Assembly (NCBI GenBank): GCA_020137815.1
Contig: CM035360.1
Coordinates: 7,757,743 to 7,821,742 of the forward strand
Direction: 5' to 3'
Length of the DNA stretch: 64,000 nucleotides
Origin: Hormiphora californensis
Taxonomy: Eukaryota > Ctenophora > Tentaculata > Cydippida > Pleurobrachiidae
The position numbers and the translations under genes were made by a program. Under the pieces are notes generated by a model. That model worked only from the letters and a program-made list of their open reading frames with translations, searched no databases and was not told the origin of the DNA. Shown here piece by piece: positions 24,326-44,800 of this stretch (position 1 is the stretch's first letter; every line of letters begins with the position of its first letter).

Positions 24326-24568
24326 TTTTTATCGTGGATATGGGATGGAGATTTGGGAGACCGACGACCGTACATTTTAATATTTTACAACAGTTTTTAA
24401 ATTAATTATCACCAATCAACTTGCCAGTATTTTTATTCTTTTTAAATTTTTATTAGCATGCAATGTAATCAATAAAATTATTTTCAATTCCTTGTGTTTT
24501 TATCAAACATCATAAGACACTCATCAACTCCTCCTGTTTCTATTTTATGTTTAACACACAGCACAAGG

Positions 24569-31553
<6,985 letters not shown>

Positions 31554-31809
31554 ACATAATGTTTTAAAAGGGTCCTTTGTCTGTGACTGGAACTACTGGG
31601 CCCCAACTACTGACTTTGTGTGTCTGTCTATGGATATGTTACTGTTTGTGTGTGTGACTTTTGAACACTTGATTCATAAAGTGAGGGACTTAAGTTTTGG
31701 AAAATCCCGGTGATTCAACAAAATTATGTTTGTTATGTTTGGCAATTTAACCCCTTTTTCGATGTGAGAAAACATACTTATTTTACAAGTTTCGGATAAA
31801 ATGCGGCAA

Positions 31810-31844
31810 GTGATACAGTCACGTAGACTATGTGACTGTATCAC
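31810..31844. repeat. 13-bp-arm perfect hairpin
   Basis: Arms GTGATACAGTCAC and GTGACTGTATCAC around a 9-base loop, about 260 bp past the VPS35 stop. It may lie in the 3' UTR. Confidence 0.8.
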
Positions 31845-32172
31845 CGGTCCGGTGGGGGTCCGGTCTGGTTCGGAAAGGATAGTCTTTGTGAGACAAGGCA
31901 AGATTGTGGATCAACTACTTTCAGGTGTTGTGATGTACATTCCACAGGGAACGAATATGGGATGTGTGACGTGCAGTTGTCGAGCCTAAGTTAAAACAAG
32001 AAATCAACTGAGAAGTTGGTATTGGTAATACTGCTAGGGGTGTGACTGAGAAGTTTCACATAACATGTCAATATGTCTTAATGGAACTGGAAGATTTCGG
32101 GAATAGGTAATAACATTTTCCTTTAGAACTGGCCCCTCTTATAGTTCCAATCATTCGCATATATCTGATCTC

Positions 32173-32284
<112 letters not shown>

Positions 32285-32757
32285 TCCTGTCCGGTGCAGA
32301 GCGGGCACAGGTTGCTAGTCCTTAAAATTAGAACATGGTCTCGTTTGTAGGGTAATTAGCCTCTCCTTCCCAATCCTTAGCCAGGCCAATGCCCTGTCCA
32401 TGACTGTGAGCTCCTTAGCTCCATCTCTCTCTAGCGGGGCACGTGACTTATGACAGAGAGGCCACGTGACTGAGGGACACACACAACACTAAGACAAAGG
32501 CAATCACGTTGCCCACCTGACAATGCGACAAATGACAAACTCTTCCCGGGGACAATGATCTGCGTGTACTCTGTGAGAGAGGGAGGGAGAGAGAGAGGGA
32601 GAGAGAGAAAGGATAAGCTAGCTGATAATAATACAACTCAACTGGCTGTAGCTCTCACTCATTGTCTTTCCTATCCTGTCTTTTGTTGTGTGACTCTCGT
32701 TCTTCTAGACATATCACCACACTACCTGTAATACATCACATTACAGCCGTGAAAGAC

Positions 32758-35099
32758 ATGACTGATCATGACATTGAATCAAGTAGGTTTTTAATTTTTA
32801 GCGGGTTAGCTAGGGTTTAGCATTTTATAGAGTTCTTCATGTCAAAATGAGCACTCAGCAAACACGAAGATTTCTTCCTATTTATTGCATTGATCAGGGA
32901 TGTCAAAAGTTAAACTTAGCTTCATTTTGTTTTCTATCATTATCTACTTCTTCCGCAACGATTTCTCAAAATAATTCATTGAGCATTCATAGGGAGAAGT
33001 GTGCTACATAATATCAACTCTCTCTCTCTCTCTCTCTCTCTCTAATCCCTTCTCTCATGATAGGTAGTAAGCGAAGAAGGATTGAGGCTGAGAGGGTGGT
33101 TGATGTACTTACAAATGGAACAGAGCAACTAATTAACCGGAGTAACTTACAGACTAACAATGGTAAGTTGCTGAATATATTGATATCTGAAGCATACTTG
33201 TACTTGAACCGGGGTCTCCTCAGTCGATAGAGTGGCCTGCGTCGGAATATTTCGATCTTCTTGAAAATCGGCGCCACTCGCCACGATCTTGTGCTTTCCC
33301 CATCAAGTCCTCTTTATGGTATCATCGACCGTGACTACTGAAAGAGCACATGCATCGTCGCGGACACACTGCAGCCAGGTCATCCTAGGTCGTCCTCTAG
33401 ATCTCTGCCGGGGTACCCAGTTCATGAAGATCTTCGGGATCCGATGTTCTGGCATCCTGGACACATGACCAAACCACTGTAGCTGGTTCGAAGAAATGTA
33501 TCCCTGCACTGTACTGATTCCTGCTCTCTTGAAGACCTTAAGATTGCTCGCTTTGTTGTACCATCTAATTTTAAGGATATGGCGGAGACAGGTCTGGTGG
33601 AAATCCTCTAAAAGGTGCATCTGTGCCTTGGTAGTGTTCCAGGTCTCACTCCCATACAGCAGGATGGTCAGGATCGCAGCCTCGTAGATACGAATTTTAG
33701 TCCGCTCCAGGATACTACGATTGTTCCAGACCTTCCCGATCCAGATCTGAAGCATATCGATTGTTATCCCTCTCTAGTACACCATACTGGTCATCCGAAA
33801 CATTGGTTCAGCTCCAACATCATCCAGGAACTCAGAACAACCTTGTCAAAGGTAATCAAAGGTAAACTCTCTCTCTCTCTCTCTTTCTCTATTTATCTTT
33901 CTCTCTCTCCTAATTACACGGGGTTATTGGATCAGTTCTATACTTAATGGTTTTGTCTGGAACAACGAATGCCCTGAAATTTGCTACAACTATAGGTTTT
34001 ACAAGAAAGTCTACAGCTCAATGGTCTTACTACTTTTTTAAGACCTGAGATCTGAGGTCCTGCAATCGCTATTGACATTAATACCAGGCAGCAGCCCCTC
34101 CCCTCCCCTTAGTAGTAGTAGCCCATAGAGCAAGTTCCTGACTTCTCACTAACATTTTATTTTTTATTATTTCCCTCTAACTCAGACACCACTTCCCCAG
34201 AGAATAGTCCCAAAAGCAAGTTCCTGCCCTTTATGGAACAGAATAACAGAACTGAACAGATAGCACTGCTGACTGCACTGTCCCAGGTTGTGGCATGCAC
34301 CCAGGACGCAGTCAAGATACTCAAGGAGAGCCAGGTATATTATCCTATCCTCTTTTTGGGTTGGCTCCAAAATATTAAGTTTGCTAGAATCTTTCCAGCT
34401 CAATTCCGAAAGCGAAGATTCTTAAATTTTTTGGAAGAGTGCTATGTCAGATTACCTAACTTGTACACCAGCCTGCATCCACTTGTTCCCCTCAGGAACA
34501 GTCCCTAGATCTGGAACACAAGAGGTTTAGATTCCAGCTGGAGGCGGAGGAGAAGAGGTTGATGATGGAGAGTGAACACTACAGAAAAATGGAAACCATG
34601 TTCTCTGGACTAATACAGGTACCAAGTCACACTGAAATTTTACAGGAAACTGTTCCCGATCTGGGACTTTATTACCATCATTTTCCGGGCGTCAAGTCAT
34701 ACTATTTAACCAATCCTCCCTAGCTCCGAGCCCCAAGGGTACCCCACTTATTAACATACGTGGTTTGCCTTATCGTTAGTCATCTTGTTATATCCACAAA
34801 GATCTCTCCATGCTTCTTTTCTCCATTTATAGCTCAAAAGTTCTCCCCCGTCCACTTCCCTTCTCTTTAGTCGTCGGGATAGTAGAATATACCCACATTT
34901 TCTCTCTCTTTTTCTCTCCTTTTCTCTCATTCTCTCTCTCCATATGTATCTCCCTCACGGCTCACACCATAAGTACAGTTGTTGGGTGTTTAGCCAGGAA
35001 CCATTGACCACTATTAACCACATAGTAAGGGAGCGACTATTGAGAGAGAGAGAGAAAGCGAGAGAAAGAGAGAGAGAGGGAGAGAGAGAAAGAGAGAGA

Positions 35100-35168
<69 letters not shown>

Positions 35169-35549
35169 TAGAGAGAGAGAAAGAGAGAGACTAGAGAGAG
35201 AGAGTGAGTGAGAGAGTGAGAGAGTGAGAGAGAGAGAATGCAAGAATACTAAAGATATGAGAGTGTCATAATTGCATTGTGCCTGTTTATCACTACCCCA
35301 ACTACTAACCAAGTCCTCTCTCTCGTGGTTCCTAATGACTGGAAAATATACGACACTTGCGTACCATCCTCTTGTACGCAGCGGATAAACCTATATCTCT
35401 CTATCCATCTGCTCATTCGCCATTACAGCTCTTAACATCACTCTCTCTCTCAGGCGATATCCCAGACACCTAGTGGAACCCCTGAGATAGATAAGCAGCA
35501 GGCTAGGAGAACTCCAACACCCTCTGTCAAGATAGAGGTGGAATCTTGA
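32758..35549 (+). CDS. Small basic-start coiled-coil protein with a SUMO-type C-terminus, probably nuclear
   Basis: Five exons (32758-32782, 33064-33162, 34186-34334, 34496-34618, 35454-35549) join without frame breaks into about 163 aa. The N-terminus has a nuclear-localisation-like run (SSKRRRIEAERVV). The middle is Ser/Pro-rich (TTSPENSPKSKF) followed by a helical segment (IALLTALSQVVACTQDAVK), and exon 4 encodes a charged coiled coil (LEHKRFRFQLEAEEKRLMM). The last residues VKIEVES contain a sumoylation-type psi-K-x-E motif. This layout is like the dimerisation tails of small DNA-binding regulators, but no DNA-binding domain is present and the family is not recognised. The second intron holds a LINE fragment in reverse orientation. 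Confidence 0.6.
33303..33755 (-). pseudogene. LINE C-terminal fragment, antisense in an intron
   Basis: An open frame of 150 codons. It carries motifs of the region after the RT domain in many LINEs: LLYGSETWNTTKAQMHLLED, the LRHILKIRWYNKASN block, QLQWFGHVSRMPEHRIPK and SRGRPRMTWL. No RT catalytic box is present, so it is 5'-truncated. It belongs to a different LINE family from the copy at 15295. Confidence 0.8.
35041..35238 (+). repeat. (GA)n microsatellite
   Basis: About 200 bp of GA with a short GTGTGTGTG interruption, in the last intron of the small coiled-coil gene. Confidence 0.95.
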
Positions 35550-36045
35550 ACCTACCTGGATACAAGAGTGGTACTTGCCCAGAATGAACAATGTGAGGCA
35601 ACCTGTGTGAAGTTGATGGTTGGAATGTCGCAGTAATTGGACTTTAATACATAATCTACTGTCACCCTTGTCACCCTGTTTTTTATAAATTCAATGTGAA
35701 TTATGCATGAAGCATAAATAGTTCAGAGGCACCTGTTAATGTCAAACCGTTTTCTGGTTTTACTCCCATTGTCACTTTTGCAAACCGAAATCACCGTGTT
35801 TAACTTTGCTTGAAGATCCCTTTCGCTTGCCATGCTACGCAGTCTGTCCATTCGGCGGCTTAACCGTCAGCTCGCTTACCCTAGCCCCTCGGGCTCACAC
35901 CATGCATTCGGCCCCGGTGTGAGAGCTGACAGACGAGGAACATGTCAATGCATTCTTCCCCGGTGTGAGAGCTGACAGACGAGGAACATGTCATGTCAAC
36001 CTTTGGAAGTTTGGCATGATCAGTACGTGTGAGAAGCTGGTAACT

Positions 36046-36088
36046 GCGCAAAAAAGGGCCAACTCGAGCAGTCGGCCCTTTTTTGCGC
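36046..36088. repeat. 15-bp-arm hairpin
   Basis: Perfect arms GCGCAAAAAAGGGCC and GGCCCTTTTTTGCGC around a 13-base loop. It abuts copy 3 of the short dispersed repeat. Confidence 0.85.
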
Positions 36089-36146
36089 CGCGACCCCATC
36101 TGGGCGCACTGTCAAATGGGGTATGGTGCCATCTTGGGCCGCCCAT
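36083..36146 (+). repeat. Short dispersed repeat, copy 3 (CGCGACCCCATCTG family)
   Basis: GCGCCGCGACCCCATCTGGG, then GGGGTATGGTGCCATC; same family as 931-976 and 2037-2096. Confidence 0.5.
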
Positions 36147-36667
36147 TTCGAGAGGCCGCGAAGATCTAATCCATGAACACAGTGCATAAACCATGCCTCT
36201 GCGCGTCAACTGACACTATTACACTTTCATCACAACAAACTACGCGCGCCATCCAGCTCTCAAAACGAGATGTGTTTCAAAACAATTCCCAGGCTTGGAA
36301 GCCTTTTTATGTGCCCATCCTGGTCAGCTACTAACGGAAGACACTCGTCTTTTCTTTGAAGAATTTTAAAAACAATATCCACAAATGAACACCCTGTAAC
36401 TTCCTGACACCAGATTATTAAACACAACACAATATAACATACAATGTCTTGGAAATGTCTCGGAAATGTCTCTCAGCACACAGGTGTCTGCAATATAATA
36501 CTGTCCAAACCAGGTGAATTCCTTGAATTGCAGTAGTTCAAGTGGATATTTTATCGTCCACTGACAGGACATTAAACTTGGTGAGATGGGACGGGTTGAC
36601 TCTTCTATTGCAGTTCTTCACTGGACATTTTGAGGTATAATTCACCATGAATATCACACACCTGGAA

Positions 36668-37040
36668 GTGGCGGTCAGGGGTTAGTTAACTAGCGGTCAG
36701 GGGTTAGTTAACTAGCGGTCAGAGGTTAGTTAACTAGCGGTCAGGGGTTAGTTACCTAGCGGTCAGGGGTTAGTTAACTAGGGGTCAGAGGTTAGTTAAC
36801 TAGCGGCCAGGGGTTAGTTAGCTAGCGGTCAGGGGTTAGTTAACTAGCCGTCAGGGGTTAGTTAACTAGCGGTCAGGGGTTAGTTAACTAGCGGTCAGAG
36901 GTTAGTTAACTAGCGGTCAGGGGTTAGTTAACTAGCGGTCAGGGGTTAGTTAACTAGCGGTCAGGGGTTAGTTAACTAGCGGTCAGGGGTTAGTTAACTA
37001 GCGGTCAGGGGTTATAGGTTAGCTTTAGTTAACTAGCGGT
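36668..37040 (+). repeat. 22-bp minisatellite
   Basis: About 16 copies of GGTCAGGGGTTAGTTAACTA plus GC, with single-base variants. Each unit contains the palindrome TAGTTAACTA. Confidence 0.95.
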
Positions 37041-40000
37041 CAGGGGTTTGTTAACTATCATGTAGCAGTAAGCAGGGCCGTTAGTATTGTGTGGCTGCCA
37101 CCTTGTAGCAGGGCCGTTAGTGAACTAGAGTGTAGCTGGAAGGGCACCAAGATGTGTTTATAACAATGTTCTACTTTTATTGTTCCTCTTAAACACATTT
37201 CTTTGAATTATAGGAACTGCATTGTTTACAGCCCACACAATAACTTGCCTTGTGTGACATATGTGTCCACAGGGTAAGATGTTTAATCTCTCCGGTCTCT
37301 CCGATAGTAACGCACCACAGAAATCTAGGAAGAAAAGGTTGTGAAACTCACCATCCAAATATACCACTTAATTACTCTTTAGACAAATTGATTCGTGTTC
37401 ATTAATCCTTGGCGAATGCAAGTTCTGAGCCGTTGACCTCGTATAATGAAAAAGTCTTGGCATTGAGTGAGCTGCAATGTTGCAAGAACTGCATGACTAC
37501 CAGACAAAGGGTCAGAGTGAGGGAGAGGGAGAAAGGGAGCGAGAGAGAAAGAAAGGGAGAGGGAAGGGTTGAGAGAGAGAGAGAGAGGGGCAGAGAGATG
37601 GATTGAAAGCTTCTTCTCCCCTGTGCAGCAAGATTAATTTGGTAATATGTAGAAAAGTTAATGAATAGGGCACGTAGCCTGATGAGAGAGCCTTGAGGCA
37701 TGTCCCTTTTCTTGCATGTAATGAAGGGTGTGTTATAAGATGGCTGAGAGGGAGAGAGAGATTGAGAGATTGAGAGAGAGAGAGAAAGAGAGAGAGAGAG
37801 ATCGCCTGCTCTCTCTCTCTATCGATAGCGCTAGCGCTCGATCTCGTCACTTGCTTATCTCTCTGCGATAAGGACATAGATTGAGAGAATTGATAGAGAG
37901 AGACGGTGCTTAAGTTTGGGTTTCCGGTCCACCCCCCCCCGTTCTTGGGGTGTGTGTTCTTGCACACGTTGAGGTGAAGTTTTTTTACACGGTAACTTTC
38001 TGACCCCGGAAAAGGGGGTTTTTTTTTTTTTTTGGTTGAAATCCGGTAAACAATTCTCCCCCCCTCTCTCCTTTTTTTTTTTCTCCCCTCCTAATCCTTC
38101 TCTCTCTCTCCTCTCCCCTTTTCTTTCTCCAAACAAAAGGTGTTTCTGCCCCCTGACCTATTTTTTAAACACACCGGGGTTTACTGACAGCAGGTTTCCC
38201 CCAACCCACGCATTTAGCTTTTAAATGAACTGAAAATGCTGTGCGTGAGGTTGCAGCTGTTTTTTTAAAAAAATAAATTTTTTAGATTATAAACGAATCG
38301 AGAATAAAAAGGATAGAGATCGAGGAGAAAAGGAAAAGAGAAGAGAGAAAGGAGAGAAGCTAAAAGGGGGAAAAAATCCTTTCTTCGCCTTCTTTTTTTT
38401 CGCTCCTCTCTTTCTCTTCTCGCCCCTTTCTCTCTCTCTCCTCTCCCCTCCTTTTTCTCTCTCTCCTCTCTTCTCTCTCGCTCTCCTCCTCTCTCTCTCC
38501 TCTTTTTTTCGCCCTTTTTTTTTCCCCTCCGGGTTTCCGCTTTTTGCTTTTTTGGGGAGAAAGGGGTATTACCTTGGGGTTTTTTTCCTTTTTCTTTTCC
38601 CTCCCTTTGCTTTTTTTTCCTCCCCTTTCCCCCTTTCCTCATCTTTTTTTTTTACTAATTCAAGGGTAAATTTTGGGGATATGCACTAATTTTGTACAAA
38701 TCCAGTCCCAGGGTATTTCCAAACCCAAAATAGTTTTTTACAGGGATCAATGATGTCTACCACTTCAAACTGCTTTGTTTTTTGGGGGGTAGAGGTGTGC
38801 TGTTACTCCTACCTTTTCCCGAAACCCCAGGGCGTTTTTCATGTGACCTACTAATGGTTCAGTTTCGCAGCAAGAAACATTACACGTTCAGCTAAAAACT
38901 AAACGGTGAATCATTGAATGTTGATTTACTAAATTATTATCACTTGGCCGGTTTTTTCTACAACCCTGCTTGGAAGACAGAAGTTTGATGAACCTTTAAC
39001 CCCTGTTCTGATAAGATATCTGTCTTCCATGCAATAAAATCTTTTAATCGATTCTTCGATTTTTACATTTTCTTAACTGCACTTGCAACATGACTAACCA
39101 GTCCGATCTAGCACAACCCAGATATCAAGTGTGCTGTACCAACTAGACCACCCTTTCTTTTAGCCCAAATAAAATGGGAAAAGCTGTGCTATCAAAACCA
39201 CGTGATCCTAACTGTTTATATAGATCCGGGGGTAAACAAACAACGTAAAAGAATCTATATTCACTTTCACCTTTTCACTGTGTTTCATGGGTTACCGGCG
39301 GTTGTTTTTCCCAAAAGCGAAAGATAATTCCACCATAAGGTCAAAAGCTGCTAGGTTAATCTGGTTCAAGATTTAACGGCTGCCACAACTTATGGTTAGC
39401 TTTCCGTTGGCGCCGAAAAGTCAAACACGTTGTAAAAAGGGTTCCCTTTTGCGGATAATATACTTTAAACCCCCCTCCCCCAAAAAATGTCCATTTGAAA
39501 CTCCCTGGACATGTCGACACTATCAATGCAGTGAAAAGGAGACAACATGTGAGCTGCAGTAGTGTCATGGTGTTTCAAATGTGAATAACTAATCTGAGAT
39601 CAACTTTAAGCCTTTAAAAGTGATGTCAGATCACACCTGCTAGTTCCTAGAGTTAGAGGCCCCGGGTGTGATAATATAAACACGTATACCTACCCAATGA
39701 CGTGGAGATATCCGGCAACTTGCCTACTTCTACAGTTCTTGTAACAGCGCTAGTAACCATAGGACTGGTAAGTTTAGCCCCCGACTGCGGTTGATGAGGC
39801 TCAAAGACGATCAATACAAATACACAGGTTCCTTTGCGGTACCCCTGGTGGTCGAGGGCAACCTCACCACTTTAAATAGGGGGATAATACCGACGTTGAC
39901 CTTTCGTGTAGGATCATACGGCAGGTGTAAATCTACATTTGGCCGCATATGCAGATAAGGGTTGAAACGACGGGAGGTACCGAACACCCACATTATACAG

Positions 40001-40900
40001 AATGGTTGAAAGATACGTGATAGTTAACCCCTAGAGGATAATTTATCCAACCAAGGCAATGTTTTACAGCGCCGCTTGTAGTCGCATTACCGTAATGGAA
40101 GTACAGTAATGAGACGCACACTTTGCATAACGCATGTGTTCAGCACGTACTAGCGCCCTGAATCCTGATTGGCCACTGTTGCATGTCCTCTTACCGTATC
40201 TCCGTTTTCCATTACCGTTTTCCCACTACAAACGACCGGGTTAGGTTGCTAGTTTTGGTATCTGTTATGTACATGCACCGTGTCGGTAGGTTGCGGTAGG
40301 TTACAATTTGTACAGACACGCAACAGACACGTGCAATATTGTAGACAGTGTGACACACTGAGTTTGTGTAGTAATAGTCATGTTACAGTATGTTTTCCTG
40401 CACATGTGCTATTATGCATGCACTATGGTGGTGTAAAGTGAGAGAGAGAGAGAGATAAATAGAGAGAAAAAACTGTTTGTTTAGCGTTGTCCATGTAAAT
40501 TGTAAGTCTGTACTCTCCGCACCGGACCTTTGGCCCGGTGCGGCTATGTGAGGTGGCGTTGCGGCCTCGTGTAGCAGCGTGCGCCATGTTACAGTCATGA
40601 GTCAGTGCCTGTAAATTTTAGCGAGTCAAATATAAGACATCACTTAGTGGTCTAGCCTATCTAGAGACATTATACTGCACTAAGTGATCCTAGAAACTCA
40701 AAGTCAACTCCTCCATATTTCACACACACGGAACCACCCGTACACCTTTCTCACATCCAAAAAGTCTTACAAAAGTTGTGAATTAGTTGATATAATGATT
40801 CGTCCATATCATTATATTATATCAACTGATTGACCATGAGACCCATATCGAATGTGGCAAAAAATGAACTTTTTAATGATATTGTTGATGTAAAACTTAC
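37041..40900. other. Long gene-free stretch with low-complexity, poor-looking sequence
   Basis: From about 37500 to 38650 the sequence is GA- and CT-rich with many homopolymers (a T16 run near 38018, C10 near 37930). Sequence is more normal from 38650 to 40900, with a small GC-rich hairpin near 40516-40542 (CCGCACCGG/CCGGTGCGG) and an AT hairpin near 40777-40822. Short frames on both strands lack splice context, and no gene could be supported. Exons of the TPR gene could be hidden here. Confidence 0.4.
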
Positions 40901-41784
40901 CACAGTTGGGAAAGATACTTTGGCGAAGTTTGCAGAATTTCCTAACTGGATATTTCTTTTCGTTGAGCCGTGATAGCCAAAAAGCACATTTTAGTTGCAT
41001 TAGAGGACTGTCTGTCAGTTTTGCAGTCTGATAGAGTGACTTGAACATGTGACAGGCGTCTGCATCCCTCCCGTGACCCACCAACAACTGAGGGGTTGTC
41101 AAGATGTCAGAGAAGGAGGGGTTAGTTACTTATGTATTTATTAAAGAATAATATTTTCTGAATATATGTAAACTTCGAATCTCACAGATTTGTGAATCGT
41201 TACAGCGTCTAATTAAACTCCAGGGTATAAGAACATGTGAATCCATACAATATGTAAAAAGGTACGTGTCTAGACGCGGCACATATATTTCCACTGTCTG
41301 ACTGTAAATACATCAGACCACACAACTATGCATCATCATACCTTAGCCCGTCTGAAGGCGAGTTTACAAAGTCCCTCCTTGCAGCTCATATCAGTAAATA
41401 TCTTTTCGGCAACGTCCAGTTTGTCTTGTGTCACATGGACCTCTTCAGACTGAGGGTGATAACAGGGTCAAGCAAGTGATACTGCAGGACGTGTGTTTCA
41501 AAGGGCAGCTGCATGCTCGATATATAGTTATTATTTGATCTGCAGTGAATTTACTACTGCTAAATAATGTTGTAGGGTGGTTGCAGTGGATTTGGTTCTG
41601 TGCAGGCTAATTACTGATTATGGTGTTATAAAATTGAAAATGGTTGTCAGTAAATTCATCTACTATTGTCCACGTTGTTATTAAAAGATTATGCAGGTCG
41701 AATTGTAGTTGAAATTGGTAAAGAGTTGAAGAAACAATGGGAATCGTGGGAAATCATTGAATAGAGAGAGAGGGGAGAGATCAT

Positions 41785-41842
<58 letters not shown>

Positions 41843-44800
41843 AAAGAGAGAGACGAGAGAAAGAGAAGGGTAAAGAAATTTTTAAGGAGAAGAGGAACGA
41901 GCTGGGTTTTTGGGTAGAAAAAAGTTTCCCGATATAAGAAAGGGGAAACAAAGGATAGTGAGAGAGAGAGAAGGAACTGGGTAGTGGTGGGGAGGAAAAG
42001 AACGGGGGATCATGCCTTGTTTCCCCATCCTTTTAATCTGCCTCAGCAGCTTGGCATTAAGTTCATATTTTTACTTTCCCAAGGCATGGTTCTTTCTTAT
42101 CCCTTTTTTTCTTCGTCCAAAGGGGGTTTTGGAGCATTGAACTGAAAAGAAGGGTTTATCTGAGGAAAGCTTTGGTGGGTCTGGGAGAAAAAGAGATAAA
42201 GAGATAAAACAAAAGATCAAAAAAAAATAAAAAGTAGGAGGAATTTAAAGATGAGAGAAAAAGGTTTCGGGAGGGGGAGGAAAGGGGGGGTTCGGTAAAA
42301 AGAGGAGAGAGAGAGTGAGAAGGGAAAAGGGGGAAGAGAAAAAAGATACCAAAGAAAGGTGGGGAGAGATTGCCCTGAAAATCAGAATATTTTATGGCTC
42401 TCTCTCAATAGGAAAGGGGGCTTTTCAAAATCTTTCCTTTTCATACCTTTTCCTCCCTTTTTTAAAAAAGAGAAGAAGAAGAAAATAAGGGACTTGAAAA
42501 AAAAAAAACAAAAATTTAAAAGATTTGGAAAATTTTTTTTTCAAACTCAAATAAACAATTTTTAGGGGAGAGGGGGGGGGGGGGTTAAAAAAGGGAAGAG
42601 AATTTTAGAGAAGAGTGAAGAGATCGACGTAGATTATTATCGGTAATAGGAGCATAGACTAGAGAAGGAGAAAGAAAAGTTGTATTGCGACACACATCCC
42701 ATTTACAGTCTGCACATTAGCAGCTAATGCTAATGCTGGAGTGTTATGAAAAAGTGAGCGAGAGAGAAAAGGAAGATGCAGTAGCTGTAGTCTATATAAA
42801 AGGTATAATAATCCCCTTTCCAGTTCTCTCTCCGTGCCGGCATATTTGGGAAGATTGGAGTAAAACTTGAAATCGAGTATGCCCGTTTTAGTCTGAGAGA
42901 GACAGCTTGTTGCTTGTGCGTGTAGGTGAGAGAGATGGAGAGAGAGATGATATCCCGTGGGAGAGAGAGAGGTCGTGCGGTACCGCCAACTATCCCTCGA
43001 GAGTACTTGCGGAGCAGAGAGCTATCTTTCTCTCTCGCCTCTCTCTCTTGCTTCTCTGCTTACTCGCTCTCGCCCCCTACTCGTCTTCCCCTCGAGAGAC
43101 TCTCTCTAGATACTCTACGATAGAGAGAAGAGAGAGAGAATGATGTGGACAGTTCAGGGATGCTCAATCAATAGAAAGGGGCTGTAATGTGACAGAAGAA
43201 ATGCGTAACCATGACGTGCAGTACCTATTTCTACAAAGTACAATTATTATTTTAAATAAGAGAACGAATGAAGATAATCATCAAGAAGGAGCTTGTAAAA
43301 AAAGGAAAAATCATAATATAATAAGATTTGGGATTGGATATTTTAAAATCAATCTACAACTTGCGAACCATTTGTACTGGGTAGAGTGGGGGGGGGGGGT
43401 TTCATTAGTCATTACCATTTACCATTCTATTACCGTTCTATTACATACATACACGCCACGTACTAAGGTGTTGTTGGAACCTGATTGTACCTGATCGGTA
43501 GACACCTCGAGAAGTGTGGAGGCGTGGGTGTTGTTGGAACCTGATTGTACCTGATCGGTAGACACCTCGAGAAGTGTGGAGGCGTGGGTGTAGTTGTCAT
43601 TACACGCCACTGCTGCACTTAGAGACATCTGAAACATAATCAACTGATTAGATGAGCTGATCAGCAGTAAATCAAACTGGCAAGCTCCTTCGATACATCA
43701 TTTCTATATCACCCTTTCAATTCGTCCCCACCCACATTGGTCCAAATATTTTGAGCGTGAAGAATTGGGTAACTGAAACTACAGAGAGACAGCTGACTAG
43801 ATATAACCACGTCTGAAGAGGTTATAATCACCTTACTTTCTGTGATTCTAACGAATAGCAGAAATATAAAATATTTTGTTCTGTAAACATGCCTAAGTAA
43901 CTGAGTGTCGTACAGTTAGCTACTGGTCCCCCACCCCCTGAAAAATCTGCAATTGCGTTTCTTTTCTCTATCACACTTTCCTGTTCTCTTTCAACATCTC
44001 TTTCACCATCTCTTTCTATCCTTGTCTCTGATTTCTCATAGAGGCCCTTTATAACTTGATGAATGGAAATCAATATTGAAGATTGCCCTCGACTTTAGAG
44101 TTTAGAGTTCATTTTCTCTATCTCCATCCTTCTTATTTCTCTCTTTATAGTTTATTTTTCTGTCTCATAGTTCTCCAATAATTAAGCACACCTTTGCAAA
44201 CCGAAGAGAAACAACACGGTGGTTTAACTTTCTGTAAGCGTAAGCGAGATTGTGGTATGGTATGGCAAGGTGTTGTTGATTGATTGACGATTGATCTCCA
44301 GAGTCCTTAGCAGCATAGGTTTTAAGAATCTTGATCTGTTCTGTAAAACAATGGAGTGCTCCTTTATAATCACGAAGTGTCATGTACACCAGGCCAAGAC
44401 CACCTGTGGAATTACAACTCGAGTTACCCACGTGTTTGCAAAATATATAAAACATGATTGTAAAAGATTTTACAAAATAAGTTTTGGTACTATAACAACA
44501 ATAGATATACTGTTCCCTGAATGGAAATTAAGCAGATCTTGTCACGTTACTAAATCCTACCAAGGGAATTTTGAAACATCATCTGATCGTCTGTAGAAGA
44601 GGCTATGTCAAGGGCTTGGAGGAAATGGTCTGTTGCTTTTGTTAATCGTGTCTGGCCAAAATAAGCATTTCCCAAACTAATTTGACTGAAAACAAGAGTT
44701 TGTAATTGACAAGAAATACGTTTTACAAAATTCGAAACAATGGTGCGTGTTAGTGCTAAAATGCTAGCTTCTATGAAGTTCTTGATCTACCGAATCCTCA

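Larger units (their letters stand above)
35550..36660. other. Intergenic region with small repeats
   Basis: Holds a tandem duplication of about 54 bp (CCCCGGTGTGAGAGCTGACA at 35913 and 35961), a strong hairpin (36046-36088), and a block at 35818-35848 (CTTGCCATGCTACGCAGTCT) whose inverse complement recurs near 57946-57970. No supported gene. Confidence 0.5.

Noticed and set aside
32758-35549. Assignment of the small coiled-coil gene to a Myb/SANT-type transcription factor
   Set aside because: Only the coiled coil and SUMO-type end are visible; no DNA-binding domain is encoded in the exons found.
37273-37344. Possible last exon after CCACAG encoding MFNLSGLSDSNAPQKSRKKR then stop
   Set aside because: No upstream exon in phase could be found and the sequence is short; left unannotated, although the basic end looks protein-like.
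39108-39160. tRNA-like minus-strand sequence GGTGGTCTAGTTGGTACAGC
   Set aside because: An A-box-like stretch is present, but no B box (GGTTCGANTCC) at the right distance, so neither a tRNA nor a SINE is supported.
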